From: JAHWJR01 sp035942035
Lineage (GTDB): Bacteria; Actinomycetota; Acidimicrobiia; Acidimicrobiales; CADCSY01
Reading direction: 5' to 3'
DNA: 23,530 bases
NCBI GenBank assembly: GCA_035942035.1
Contig: DASZDK010000022.1
Span: 1-23,530, forward strand
Shown: positions 1 through 7,391 of the stretch, one piece after another
Layout of the letters: the number at the start of each line of letters is the position of its first letter
Position numbering within the stretch: the stretch's first letter is position 1
Made by a program: the position numbers and the translations under genes
The notes under the pieces: model-generated
What the model was told of the DNA's origin: nothing
What the model saw: the letters and a program-made list of their open reading frames with translations, nothing else
The model's database searches: none

Positions 1-223
1 CTTCGGCGCTACCGATGATCGAACGGACGCCGCCGTTGATCTTGTCGACGTCCCACAGGGCCAGTGTGTTGATCCTCGCCTGGTCGAGGCCCTCGACGGC
101 GTCCATGGCCTGCACGCCGATGCGGCGAGCCAAGCCGAGGATGATCGCCACGAGGAGCACGACCACGGTGATGACGACCAACGCGATCACGAACCCCACG
201 TACCAACCTGTTAGTGAAACCAT
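1..223 (-). CDS. Unknown membrane-anchored protein, N-terminal part (runs off left edge)
   Basis: On the minus strand an ATG at 223 opens a frame of 74 codons with no stop before the window edge, so the C-terminus is missing. The protein starts MVSLTGWYVGF and has one strongly hydrophobic segment at about residues 8-31, ending in ARR. A hydrophilic stretch with an amphipathic look follows (AMDAVEGLDQARIN). No signal-peptidase site is evident, so it is probably an N-terminally anchored protein with its bulk on one face of the membrane. The start is supported by GGGGAAGG five bases upstream of the ATG. It is divergent from the anchored protein at 395. I do not recognise the family, and 74 residues are too few to assign a function. 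Confidence 0.7.
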   Translation of the reverse strand, partial: MVSLTGWYVGFVIALVVITVVVLLVAIILGLARRIGVQAMDAVEGLDQARINTLALWDVDKINGGVRSIIGSAE

Positions 224-256
224 CGGCACCTTCCCCTTTTCTCGTGCGTGCCTTTG

Positions 257-287
257 AGTCTGGGTTCTCTGCTACGAACTTGCTCAA
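257..287 (-). promoter_or_regulatory. Possible promoter for the left-edge membrane protein
   Basis: On the minus strand TTGAGC (287-282) is followed after 19 bases by CAGACT (262-257), which keeps the A and final T of a TANNNT -10 box. The predicted transcript would carry a leader of about 28 nt including the Shine-Dalgarno sequence. The spacer is longer than the usual 17 bases, so this is tentative. Confidence 0.3.
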
Positions 288-305
288 TGCCGAGGCGCCT
301 GCTGG

Positions 306-328
306 AGCCTGTGGCGCCACACTAGGCT
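306..328. promoter_or_regulatory. Nested dyad with a TAGGCT -10-like box
   Basis: In the divergent intergenic region, AGCCT (306-310) and AGGCT (324-328) form inverted arms around a perfect 10-bp palindrome, GTGGCGCCAC (311-320). The right arm lies inside TAGGCT (323-328), a TANNNT -10 candidate for the plus-strand gene. This could be an operator or simply GC-rich chance symmetry; no regulator is identified. Confidence 0.35.
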
Positions 329-394
329 GTGTGACGCTGAGTGGTCAACGCGAACGAGCGGGTTGACGGCACCCCCTTTCGATTAGGAGATCGG

Positions 395-1105
395 TTGACG
401 ACACAAACGGGAGACAGGTCTGGCGAGAGTCTCGCTGCCACGGAGGAGGAGGCCGATCGTCGCCCCCGTCGTAGGCGGTCCCGGGCTCGCATCGTCATCC
501 TGGTGGTGGCGGTTGTCGGCCTCGGTGCCGTGCTGCTGCTCACCGGCGGCGGCGGCGACGGCGGCCGCGCCGGTTCGGTCGCCACCGGGCCGGGTGAAGG
601 CGCCCCCAGCCTCACTGGCCTACCCGAGGGCTACGTCACACACCGTGACGACGAGGCTGGGTTCACCCTGGCGCACCCACAGACCTGGATCCAGACGATC
701 AGGCCACAGGGCGACGTGCGGCTCGTCCTCGGCGCCGGGGACGGCACCACGCTACGGGTCCGGGTGGCCGAACTGGAGCAGGCCATCGACGGCAGCAACC
801 TCGAGGAGATCAGGGCGGTGACCAGTGGCATCGTGGCGACGCCCAACCCGACGGTGGAGAAGCGGTTCCTCAAGGGGGACTCCTTCTCGGGCAACGGCTT
901 GCCCGGGTACTACTACCTCTACACGCTGAAGAACACCGAAACCGGGGACGATGCGGTCAACGCCGTCTACTTCGTGTTCCAAGGGCGGAAGATGAACATC
1001 CTGATGTTCCAGTCCCTGTCCGCCGACGACTTCGAGCTCCACGCTGCCGAGTTCGACACCATCCTCAACAGCTTCCGCAGCGACCCCTCACCGCCCACCG
1101 GCTAA
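395..1105 (+). CDS. Membrane-anchored protein of unknown function with a PsbP/lipoprotein-like extracellular domain
   Basis: The product is 236 aa from TTG 395, chosen because AGGAG (385-389) lies five bases upstream. An in-frame GTG at 341 would add 18 residues but has no ribosome site. An acidic N-terminus is followed by a run of Arg (RRPRRRRSRAR, residues about 22-32). One transmembrane helix follows at about 33-49, then a Gly/Pro linker. The outer domain has the signature YVTHRDDEAGFTLAHPQTW followed by beta-rich sequence and a C-terminal SADDFELHAAEFDTILNSFR. This resembles small surface domains of the PsbP-like fold, where the protein opens with a 'gf.l..P..W' strand. That assignment is by eye only. 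The arginines before the helix predict N-in topology. It is divergent from the partial gene at 1-223. Confidence 0.8.
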   Translation: MTTQTGDRSGESLAATEEEADRRPRRRRSRARIVILVVAVVGLGAVLLLTGGGGDGGRAGSVATGPGEGAPSLTGLPEGYVTHRDDEAGFTLAHPQTWIQTIRPQGDVRLVLGAGDGTTLRVRVAELEQAIDGSNLEEIRAVTSGIVATPNPTVEKRFLKGDSFSGNGLPGYYYLYTLKNTETGDDAVNAVYFVFQGRKMNILMFQSLSADDFELHAAEFDTILNSFRSDPSPPTG

Positions 1106-1252
1106 CCGACTCCGTGCGGCGCGGGAGCCTGCCCGGATTCGATGCGAGTTCCGGCCACGCCGCAGCCTCCGTGACCGTCCGGCCGGTGGCGGCCACCCGC
1201 CCTCCCCGCCGGCTGAGGCTCTTCAGTCGGTTGTCCGCCCGCACCCAGGTAT

Positions 1253-1384
1253 CCGGGTCTGGTGGGCCTCGACCTGTCGGGGCTGCGGCGGGGGCAGGTG
1301 GAGGGCGAGGAGCTGTGCGAGATCACCGGGCTCGAGCCCATCCCCGTCGGGGTGGGCCGCCGGTTGCTCGGCGAGTCGATCCTC
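1253..1384 (+). pseudogene. Remnant of a 13E12/DUF222-HNH endonuclease gene
   Basis: A stretch of about 44 codons reads PGLVGLDLSGLRRGQVEGEE, then LCEITGLEPIPVGVGRRLLG and ESIL. This matches what I know of the segment just before the HNH motif in actinobacterial 13E12-repeat (DUF222) HNH proteins: an 'L..LrrG....gelCEi.G.GPIPV..ar.LLg...l' pattern. There is no N-terminal DUF222 part, no HNH motif after it and no start codon context. After ESIL the frame runs straight into DNA antisense to the end of the TPR gene. It therefore looks like a decayed internal fragment of a multicopy family. The match is from memory; a BLASTX of 1200-1400 would settle it. Confidence 0.65.
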
Positions 1385-1407
1385 AGACCAGCCCGGCTGG
1401 GCGACGC

Positions 1408-2808
1408 TCAGCCGGATACGGTCACATCGAGCTGGCCGGCGAGCTCCAAGGCCCGTTCGTGGTGGCGGAAGGAGAACCAGACCGTCCCCCCCAGCGCCTG
1501 GGCCAGCTCCGCCCGAGCCCGATCCACGTCGCCCACGGCCAGGAACACCTCGGCGGCGTGGAAGCGCACCAGGGGGTCGGCCGATCCCAGCCGCAGCGCC
1601 TCCTCCATGGGGGCCACCGCCGCCGGGGCGTCGCCGGCGGTCAGCAGGGCCCACGCCAGCGCGTCGTTGACGTATACGTTGGCCGGCCGTACCTGGTGGG
1701 CGGCTCGGGCCAGCTCCACCGCCCGGGCGGAATCCTCGCCTCGGTCGGCCACGAAGACGGCCATCTCCAGGTCGACGACCTGGCCGGCGTCCTCCTGGAG
1801 CGCGGCGATGGCCTCTACCAAGGCGTAGGTCTCCGCCGCTTCGGCGCTACGCCCGGCGCGGGTCTGGAGATCGCCGAGGAGCACCACGGCCTCGGGGGCT
1901 GGGAAGCGCTCGATGACCCCCTCCAGGACGCCGACGGCCTCCTCGAGCTGGCCTCCGGTAGCCAGTGCCCGGGCCCGGCCCACCCCGGCGCTGACCAGCA
2001 TGGGCGACGACTCCAACGCCTCTTCGTAGGCTGCCGTCGCCGCCTCGAGGTGGCCCTGGAGGAGGTAGAGGTCGCCGAGCAGGGCGCTGACCCTGGCCAC
2101 GTCGTCGGGTCTCGACCCGGCCGCCGCGGCCCGGGTCATGGCCTCGATGGCGCCGGGCACGTCGCCGTGCAGCTCGCGGAGGTAGGAGGTGCGGGCCAGC
2201 GCAGGGAGGCCCGGTCGCAGGTCGAGCATCCGTTGGAGGCTGTTCTCGGCGTCTGCGTAGTACCCCATCTCGACCTGGGCGTCGACGAGCACCGCCCAGG
2301 CGTCGGCGCTGGCGGGCAGCATCTGGGTGGCTCGGATGCCGAGCTCGAGCGCCTCGGGGAACCGGTGCAGGGCCAGCGCCAGCGCCCCCTGCCCGATGAC
2401 GGTGGTGGGGTCGTCGGGCGCCAGCTCGGCGGCCCGGTCGAAGGCGTTCTCGGCCAGGCCGTAGAACGCCGGGTCGCCGATGCTGGCCGCTCGTTGCAGG
2501 TAGGCGACGCCGATGCCCTGCCACGCCCCGACGTCGTTGGGGTCGGTACGGACTCGCGCTTCGAGGGCGGCGATGCTGTCGTCGGTGCTCCTCACCGGCG
2601 GCGCCGGCCCCATCGGCGCCGGCGCGTCGGCGGCGAGGAAGCGGCCGATGGCGACGCTGGCCGCGATGGCCACCACGGCGAAGGTGAACGGCGGCCACGG
2701 CCGGCGTTGTCTGTGTCGGGACCGGGCGTCGACTCCAGTAGGGGCGAACGCCGACCCGGATGCGCCCAAGGTTCTCTCCACGGCTGCAGGCCCTTCGGCG
2801 CTCGGCAT
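1408..2808 (-). CDS. Tetratricopeptide-repeat membrane protein
   Basis: The product is 466 aa. ATG at 2808 was chosen over an upstream extension to 3039 because that extension lies antisense to the neighbouring gene and looks non-coding. TATGCT lies five bases upstream of the ATG, suggesting leaderless transcription. A basic segment (RHRQRRPWPP, 31-40) precedes one transmembrane helix (about 41-58). The rest, about 75-460, is a solenoid of some ten TPR units. Typical helices are GAWQGIGVAYLQRA, AFDRAAELAPDDP and AAYEEALESSPML. TPR proteins are scaffolds, so no catalytic role can be read. It is divergent from the anchored protein and NicO transporter genes, and the three plus DUF4331 may form one functional unit. 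Confidence 0.85.
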   Translation of the reverse strand: MPSAEGPAAVERTLGASGSAFAPTGVDARSRHRQRRPWPPFTFAVVAIAASVAIGRFLAADAPAPMGPAPPVRSTDDSIAALEARVRTDPNDVGAWQGIGVAYLQRAASIGDPAFYGLAENAFDRAAELAPDDPTTVIGQGALALALHRFPEALELGIRATQMLPASADAWAVLVDAQVEMGYYADAENSLQRMLDLRPGLPALARTSYLRELHGDVPGAIEAMTRAAAAGSRPDDVARVSALLGDLYLLQGHLEAATAAYEEALESSPMLVSAGVGRARALATGGQLEEAVGVLEGVIERFPAPEAVVLLGDLQTRAGRSAEAAETYALVEAIAALQEDAGQVVDLEMAVFVADRGEDSARAVELARAAHQVRPANVYVNDALAWALLTAGDAPAAVAPMEEALRLGSADPLVRFHAAEVFLAVGDVDRARAELAQALGGTVWFSFRHHERALELAGQLDVTVSG

Positions 2809-2812
2809 GCGC

Positions 2813-2819
2813 CAGCATA
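2813..2819. promoter_or_regulatory. Bidirectional promoter with overlapping -10 boxes (TPR gene / anchored protein gene)
   Basis: On the minus strand TATGCT (2819-2814) ends five bases before the TPR ATG at 2808. On the plus strand CAGCAT (2813-2818) has A and T at the two key -10 positions and ends six bases before the GTG at 2825. The boxes overlap by five bases, so one AT-rich core could serve both genes, each transcribed leaderless. No good -35 was seen on either side. Confidence 0.5.
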
Positions 2820-2824
2820 GGAGC

Positions 2825-3754
2825 GTGCCTCCCGACAACGCACCTACCTCGCCCACCGAACCGGACCGTACCGTCCCCCTGTCGAGCGTTCCGCCATCCC
2901 GGCGCCGCCGGGCCGCGACGATCGTCATAGCCGTCGCCGCCGGCCTGGCCGTGGGTGCCGGCGTGACCCTGGCGCTCAGCGAGCGCGGTGGCGAGGGCCA
3001 ACGGGGTGCCACCGATCCCGCCATCGTGACCTCGACCACGCTCGGTTACGACTCTGCGGCACCGCCCGGTGCCGGCGCGGCCACGCCCGTGGCGGCGGTC
3101 GAGGGCTTCCTCGACGCCGAGATCGACGACGACCTGGCCACCTCTTTCCGCTTCCTCAGCGCCGAGGACCGCGCCGAGATCGGCTCACCGGCGGGCTGGG
3201 TTGCCGTCCACGCCGACATCCTGGCGCCCGTCACCGGCTACGAGGTGCAGGACCCCGGGGATCCTGCGGCGGGCGAAAGCGAGGCGGAGGTGGTGGCGCT
3301 CGTGACCTTCGAGCCCGGGCTCGACGAGGTCCGAGGTCTGGTGGCGGAGCGCGCCACGGTCACATGGGCCACCACCACCGACGACACGGGATCGTGGGGG
3401 ATCGACCTCGGGGCCACCACCGTCGAGCCGCTCTACCCCTCCGAGGAAGGGGCGTCGGCCGCCGTGGCGCGATGGGCGCAGGCGCACCAGGCTTGCGGAC
3501 CGGCTCCAACCTGGGGCGGCACCGTGCAAGGCTCCCCGGCACTGGCCCAGAGCCTGTGCGGGGCCGAGGGGGCGGTCGAAGTGGGACCGCCGTTGCCGCT
3601 CACGGGCGTCGACGCCGGGCCGTTCCTCGCCGCCTTCGGCCCCGGCGCCGGCCAGTGGGCCCGTGTGGTGGCCGTGACCGCCCCGGTGGAGGTCCGGGCG
3701 GTGGTGGCCCCGATCGGCCAGCAGTGGCTGGTCATCGGGGTCCTGCCCGCATGA
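2825..3754 (+). CDS. Membrane-anchored protein of unknown function upstream of NicO transporter
   Basis: The product is 309 aa from GTG 2825. ATG 2807 is an in-frame alternative that adds six residues. GTG is preferred because CAGCAT sits six bases before it, the leaderless spacing seen elsewhere in the window. A Pro-rich N-terminus ends in PSRRRR (residues about 24-29), then one helix (about 30-51), giving N-in topology. The outer part opens with an acidic helical domain (AVEGFLDAEIDDDLATSFRF) like the 'NTF2/lumazine' style domains of actinobacterial anchored proteins. A second, Gly-rich domain follows with a Cys pair (HQACGPAP and QSLCGAEG), which may be a disulfide. Its stop overlaps the next start (ATGA), so it is translationally coupled to the transporter. 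The family was not recognised. Confidence 0.8.
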   Translation: MPPDNAPTSPTEPDRTVPLSSVPPSRRRRAATIVIAVAAGLAVGAGVTLALSERGGEGQRGATDPAIVTSTTLGYDSAAPPGAGAATPVAAVEGFLDAEIDDDLATSFRFLSAEDRAEIGSPAGWVAVHADILAPVTGYEVQDPGDPAAGESEAEVVALVTFEPGLDEVRGLVAERATVTWATTTDDTGSWGIDLGATTVEPLYPSEEGASAAVARWAQAHQACGPAPTWGGTVQGSPALAQSLCGAEGAVEVGPPLPLTGVDAGPFLAAFGPGAGQWARVVAVTAPVEVRAVVAPIGQQWLVIGVLPA

Positions 3755-5211
3755 CACGTAGCTCCTGGCGGCGGTGTGCCGCCCGCTGCGCCCTGATGCT
3801 GGTCGGAGCGGCGGCGGCGACGTCGGCCTTGGCCGCTCCGGCGGGCGCTCACCCGCTCGGGAACTTCACCGTCAACCGCTACGCCCGCATCGAGGTCTCT
3901 GCTGAGGCGGTGCGGGTGCTCTACGTGCTCGACCTGGCCGAGATCCCGGCCTTCCAGGAGCGCCGGGCGGTGGAGGCCGATCCGCAGGGCTACGCCCGTC
4001 AGCGGGCCGAGGACATAGGCCAGGGGCTCGAGCTGGTGGTCGACGGCACGGCCCGTGACCTGGTCCTGCGCGACCAGCTCCTGGCGGTGCTTCCAGGCCA
4101 GGGCGGGCTCACCACCCTGCGCCTCAGCGCCGTCTACGCCGCCGAGCTTGTGCCCGCGCCCGGTGACCAGATCCTCGAAGGCACCTTCACCGACAGCAAC
4201 CAGCCCGACCGCCTCGGCTGGCGGGAGATCGTGGTGCGCGCCGTGGGCGATGCCGAGATTCTGCGCACCGACGGCTCTCGGACGGACATAAGCGACGAGC
4301 TGCGCTCCTACCCCGAGGACCGTCTGGCGGCGCCGCTCGACCAGCGCCGGGTCACCTTCACCTTCACCCCCGGGTCCGAGCCCGCTCCGGCGCCCGCCCT
4401 CGACGGCGGCGACGCGCCCGAGCTGATGACCGACGGTTTCGCCGCCCTGGTCACCCGGACCGAGCTGAGTCCTGCCGCCCTGGCGGTCGTCCTGCTGCTC
4501 GCCCTCGGCTTCGGTGCGGTCCACGCCGTGGGCCCGGGCCACGGCAAGACGGTGATGGCCGCCTATCTGGTGGGCACCAGCGGGCGGCCCAGAGACGCCG
4601 TGGCCCTCGGAGGCATCGTGTCGCTGATGCACACGGCGAGCGTGTTGGTCCTCGGGGTCGTCCTGTTGCGGGTCGACCGCTCAATCGCCGCCGAAGCGGC
4701 GTACCCTGCCCTCACCCTCGTGTCGGGCCTCGCCGTCACCGCCGTGGGCGTCTGGTTGCTGGTCCGCCGCTGGCGACGGCTGCGGCCGTCGTCTCCAGCG
4801 CACGGCCACGACCACGCCCACGGAACCGACGACGTCGGCGGCGGTCACACGCACGTCCACGGAGGCCGCCATCACAGCCACGAGCTGCCGGTCGAGGTGA
4901 AGCCACTGTCCTGGCAGGGTTTGGTCGGCCTCGGCACCTCCGGCGGTCTCTTCCCGTCCCCCTCGGCGGTGCTCGTGCTCGGCAGCGCCGTCGGCCTGGG
5001 CCGTACTGGCCTCGGCCTGGCCCTCCTCGCCGCCTTCTCGATCGGCTTGGCCGCCACGCTCACGGCGGTGGGGCTCGCCCTCGTGTTCGGCCGGTCGGCC
5101 CTGCAGCGGCGGGGGCCGGTGGCCGGTGCCCGCTACCTGCCGGTGGCGGGAGCGGCCGCCCTGGTGGTCCTGGGGGTGATCGTCACCGCCGGCGCCGTGG
5201 CACAATTTTGA
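3751..5211 (+). CDS. NicO/RcnA-type nickel/cobalt transporter with extracytoplasmic N-terminal domain
   Basis: The product is 486 aa; its ATG overlaps the preceding stop as ATGA. A signal-like segment (residues 1-33, ending PAGA) is followed by HPLGNFTVNRYARIEV and a roughly 190-residue beta-rich domain. The membrane part begins at about 245. The signature VHAVGPGHGKTVMAAYLVG matches the 'H....GH.KT..aa' motif of the NicO/RcnA family (PF03824), which moves Ni2+ or Co2+ across the inner membrane. A His-rich loop (about 351-378, with HGHDHAHG, HTHVHGG and HHSHE) between helices is a typical metal-binding loop. About six helices in total are visible. Direction (uptake or efflux) cannot be read; the RcnA-like motif favours efflux. 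Sulfite-exporter-type relatives are an alternative. Confidence 0.85.
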   Translation: MTRSSWRRCAARCALMLVGAAAATSALAAPAGAHPLGNFTVNRYARIEVSAEAVRVLYVLDLAEIPAFQERRAVEADPQGYARQRAEDIGQGLELVVDGTARDLVLRDQLLAVLPGQGGLTTLRLSAVYAAELVPAPGDQILEGTFTDSNQPDRLGWREIVVRAVGDAEILRTDGSRTDISDELRSYPEDRLAAPLDQRRVTFTFTPGSEPAPAPALDGGDAPELMTDGFAALVTRTELSPAALAVVLLLALGFGAVHAVGPGHGKTVMAAYLVGTSGRPRDAVALGGIVSLMHTASVLVLGVVLLRVDRSIAAEAAYPALTLVSGLAVTAVGVWLLVRRWRRLRPSSPAHGHDHAHGTDDVGGGHTHVHGGRHHSHELPVEVKPLSWQGLVGLGTSGGLFPSPSAVLVLGSAVGLGRTGLGLALLAAFSIGLAATLTAVGLALVFGRSALQRRGPVAGARYLPVAGAAALVVLGVIVTAGAVAQF

Positions 5212-5337
5212 CAAATCGACATCCGGTCATCGCCTCTACTCCGAACAGGCACTACCACCCCCATAGCGGTATCTCTTCGGGCCGCGTCCAGGAGCGACGC
5301 ATCCCGTCACCGCCCTCGAACAGGAAGGACGTCCTCT

Positions 5338-6933
5338 ATGCCGCCGTCTGCCTCCCGCTTTCGTCGTTCAGCCTCCCGCCTAGCCCTCGTCGCCGGCCTG
5401 GGTGGCCTGCTGGCGGTCTCCACGCTCGTCAGCGCCGACGCCTCCAGCCACCGTGAGGCGCCGATGATCGCTGAGGACCCGCCCGCCGACAACACCGACG
5501 TGTACGCCTTCGTGGCTCCTGACGCCCCGGACTCGGTGACCCTGATCGCCAACTTCTACGGGTTCCAGGAGCCTGGTGGTGGTCCCAACTACTTCAAGTT
5601 CGGCGACGACGTGCTCTACGAGGTCAAGGTCGACAACAACGGCGATGCGGTGGAAGACGTGACCTATGAGTTCCGCTTCTCCACCACCACAGTCGACCCC
5701 AACTCGTTCCTCTACGCCACCGGACCCATCACGAGCATCGACGACCCGACCTGGAACCGGCCCCAGGAGTACACGGTGACCAAGGTGGCGAACGGCAGCA
5801 GCACGGTGATCGCCTCCGGCCTGCGCACCGCCCCCGCCAACGTCGGGCCTCGCAGCACCCCGAACTACGAGGCCCTGGCCGCCCAGGCGGTCCACGACCT
5901 CGGCGGGGCGGGGTCGGTGTTCGCCGGCCAGCGCGATGACGGCTTCTACGCTGACATCGCCTCCATCTTCGACCTTGGCGGCCTGCGCCCGTTCAACTCG
6001 GCCCACGCCATCCCCCTCGCCGACGCCAACGGCATCGACACCTTCGCCGGCTACAACGTGCAGTCGATCGCCCTGCAGGTCCCCAAGAGCGAGGTGGTGT
6101 CAGGCACCGACCCGGTCATCGGGGTGTGGGCCACGGCCTCCCGGCAGGCGAGTCGCACGCTCAACACCGGCGCTCCGTCCACCTTCTCCGGCGAGTGGGT
6201 CCAGGTCTCCCGTCTGGGCAACCCCTTGGTGAACGAGGTCGTCATCCCCCTCAAGCTCAAGGATGCGTTCAACGGCCTCCAGCCCGCCGAGGATGCCGCC
6301 GCCCTCACCGGCGCCCAGGCGCCGCCGCTGTCCACCGAAGGCGACATCCCCCTGGTGCAGGACCCGATCATCGCCGGGCTGGTCGAGCAGCTCTACGGCA
6401 TCGACACCCCGCCCGCACCGCGCGACGACCTGGTCGCCATCTTCCTGACTGGCATCCCTGACGTGAACCAGCCGGCCAACGTGCAGCCGGCCGACCTGCT
6501 GCGGCTCAACACCGACGTGCAGCCGACCGCCTTCGCCGACCAGGACCGCTTGGGCCTGCTCGCCGGCCAGGCCGACGGCTTCCCCAACGGTCGACGAGTA
6601 GGCGACGACGTGATCGACATCGCGCTGCGGGCAGTCGCCGGCGCCACGCCGTTTACGCCGGACTTCAACGTCGCACCCAACAACCAGCTCACTGACGGGG
6701 CCAACGCCAATGACCGCCCCTACCTGCAGTCGTTCCCCTACCTGGCCATCCCGCACCAGGGCTACGACCTCAACAACCCGGCGCGAGTGGTCCAGACCGG
6801 CGGCGGCGGGGAACAGCCCGAGCCCAAGCCCAAGCCGAGGCCTGGTCGTGGCCGTGGCAAGGGCAACGACATCCTCGGCCCCGACATCGGGAACCTCGTC
6901 CAGGACCTCCTCCGCAATGTGGGGATCCGCTAG
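5338..6933 (+). CDS. Secreted DUF4331 family protein
   Basis: The product is 531 aa. ATG 5338 is preceded by AGGAAGGA (5322-5329) with an eight-base spacer. The signal peptide is residues 1-35, with basic SRFRRSASR, a hydrophobic core and a likely cleavage after SADA. The mature protein begins SSHREAPMI and then DPPADNTDVYAF, the hallmark opening of DUF4331 (PF14224). Other family-like parts are NFYGFQEPGGGPNYFKFGDD and, near the C-terminus, GFPNGRRVGDDVIDIALRA and NDRPYLQSFPYLAIPHQGYD. The tail is unusual: a Gly/Pro/Lys/Arg-rich basic stretch (PEPKPKPRPGRGRGKG) followed by a short amphipathic helix, perhaps for cell-wall association. The function of DUF4331 is not established. It lies 126 bases after the NicO gene and is probably co-transcribed. 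Confidence 0.92.
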   Translation: MPPSASRFRRSASRLALVAGLGGLLAVSTLVSADASSHREAPMIAEDPPADNTDVYAFVAPDAPDSVTLIANFYGFQEPGGGPNYFKFGDDVLYEVKVDNNGDAVEDVTYEFRFSTTTVDPNSFLYATGPITSIDDPTWNRPQEYTVTKVANGSSTVIASGLRTAPANVGPRSTPNYEALAAQAVHDLGGAGSVFAGQRDDGFYADIASIFDLGGLRPFNSAHAIPLADANGIDTFAGYNVQSIALQVPKSEVVSGTDPVIGVWATASRQASRTLNTGAPSTFSGEWVQVSRLGNPLVNEVVIPLKLKDAFNGLQPAEDAAALTGAQAPPLSTEGDIPLVQDPIIAGLVEQLYGIDTPPAPRDDLVAIFLTGIPDVNQPANVQPADLLRLNTDVQPTAFADQDRLGLLAGQADGFPNGRRVGDDVIDIALRAVAGATPFTPDFNVAPNNQLTDGANANDRPYLQSFPYLAIPHQGYDLNNPARVVQTGGGGEQPEPKPKPRPGRGRGKGNDILGPDIGNLVQDLLRNVGIR

Positions 6934-6955
6934 GAAGCCGAACACCTTCGAACAC

Positions 6956-6988
6956 GAAGAGCCGGAGGCCCCGGGCCTCCGGCTCTTC
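6956..6988 (+). terminator. Strong perfect hairpin downstream of the DUF4331 gene
   Basis: Fifteen-base perfect arms (GAAGAGCCGGAGGCC and its complement) enclose a three-base loop, starting 22 bases after the DUF4331 stop. There is no T-run after it, so it is either a U-less actinobacterial-type terminator or an mRNA 3'-end stabiliser. It would end the NicO-DUF4331 transcript. Confidence 0.75.
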
Positions 6989-7048
6989 CGCGTCACGGTA
7001 CGGCGGCGACGGCCGTGCCCCGGGCGCACCGGCTTTGCGCCTACGAGC

Positions 7049-7087
<39 letters not shown>

Positions 7088-7176
7088 TTGTAATGGTAGG
7101 TCGACCCCGTACGGCACCGACGGCTGAGGGCTGCATCGCGCTCGTCGCCGCAAGCGGCTGGGGGTCGGTCAAGCGC

Positions 7177-7380
7177 TCAGCGATGCGGCATCCAGGTCGA
7201 TGCCCACCACCCCGCGACGCGTGCCCGTCCCCGCGTCCCGGGGAGCAGGCTGCCTCCGTGCCGACGGGCCACCGAAGCGATCATCCTGTCGAGCTCCCCC
7301 TGGGCGTGACCCCGCGCGGTGAACCGTCTGTCGAACCCTATGGGGCACACGCTGGCGTACCACCCCGGGAGGGGAGGCCG
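7177..7380 (-). other. Possible coding remnant in the 6934-7391 gene-poor stretch
   Basis: The 458-base gap between the DUF4331 and mca genes holds the hairpin and the CGG tract listed separately. In addition, a minus-strand frame ending with TGA at 7177-7179 reads GWYASVCPIGFDRRFTARGH, then AQGELDRMIASVARRHGG. This has balanced amino-acid composition unlike the usual GC-rich noise. It has no start codon in a suitable place and fades into Arg/Trp-rich sequence at its end. I do not recognise a family. It may be a decayed gene fragment or chance; nothing else is seen in the gap. Confidence 0.25.
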
Positions 7381-7391
7381 ACGCAGCCGAG

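Noticed and set aside
1114..2820. 568-aa plus-strand open frame
   Set aside because: Antisense to the TPR gene; the minus-strand translation has clear TPR helices and a membrane segment, while this one is Gly/Arg/His-rich.
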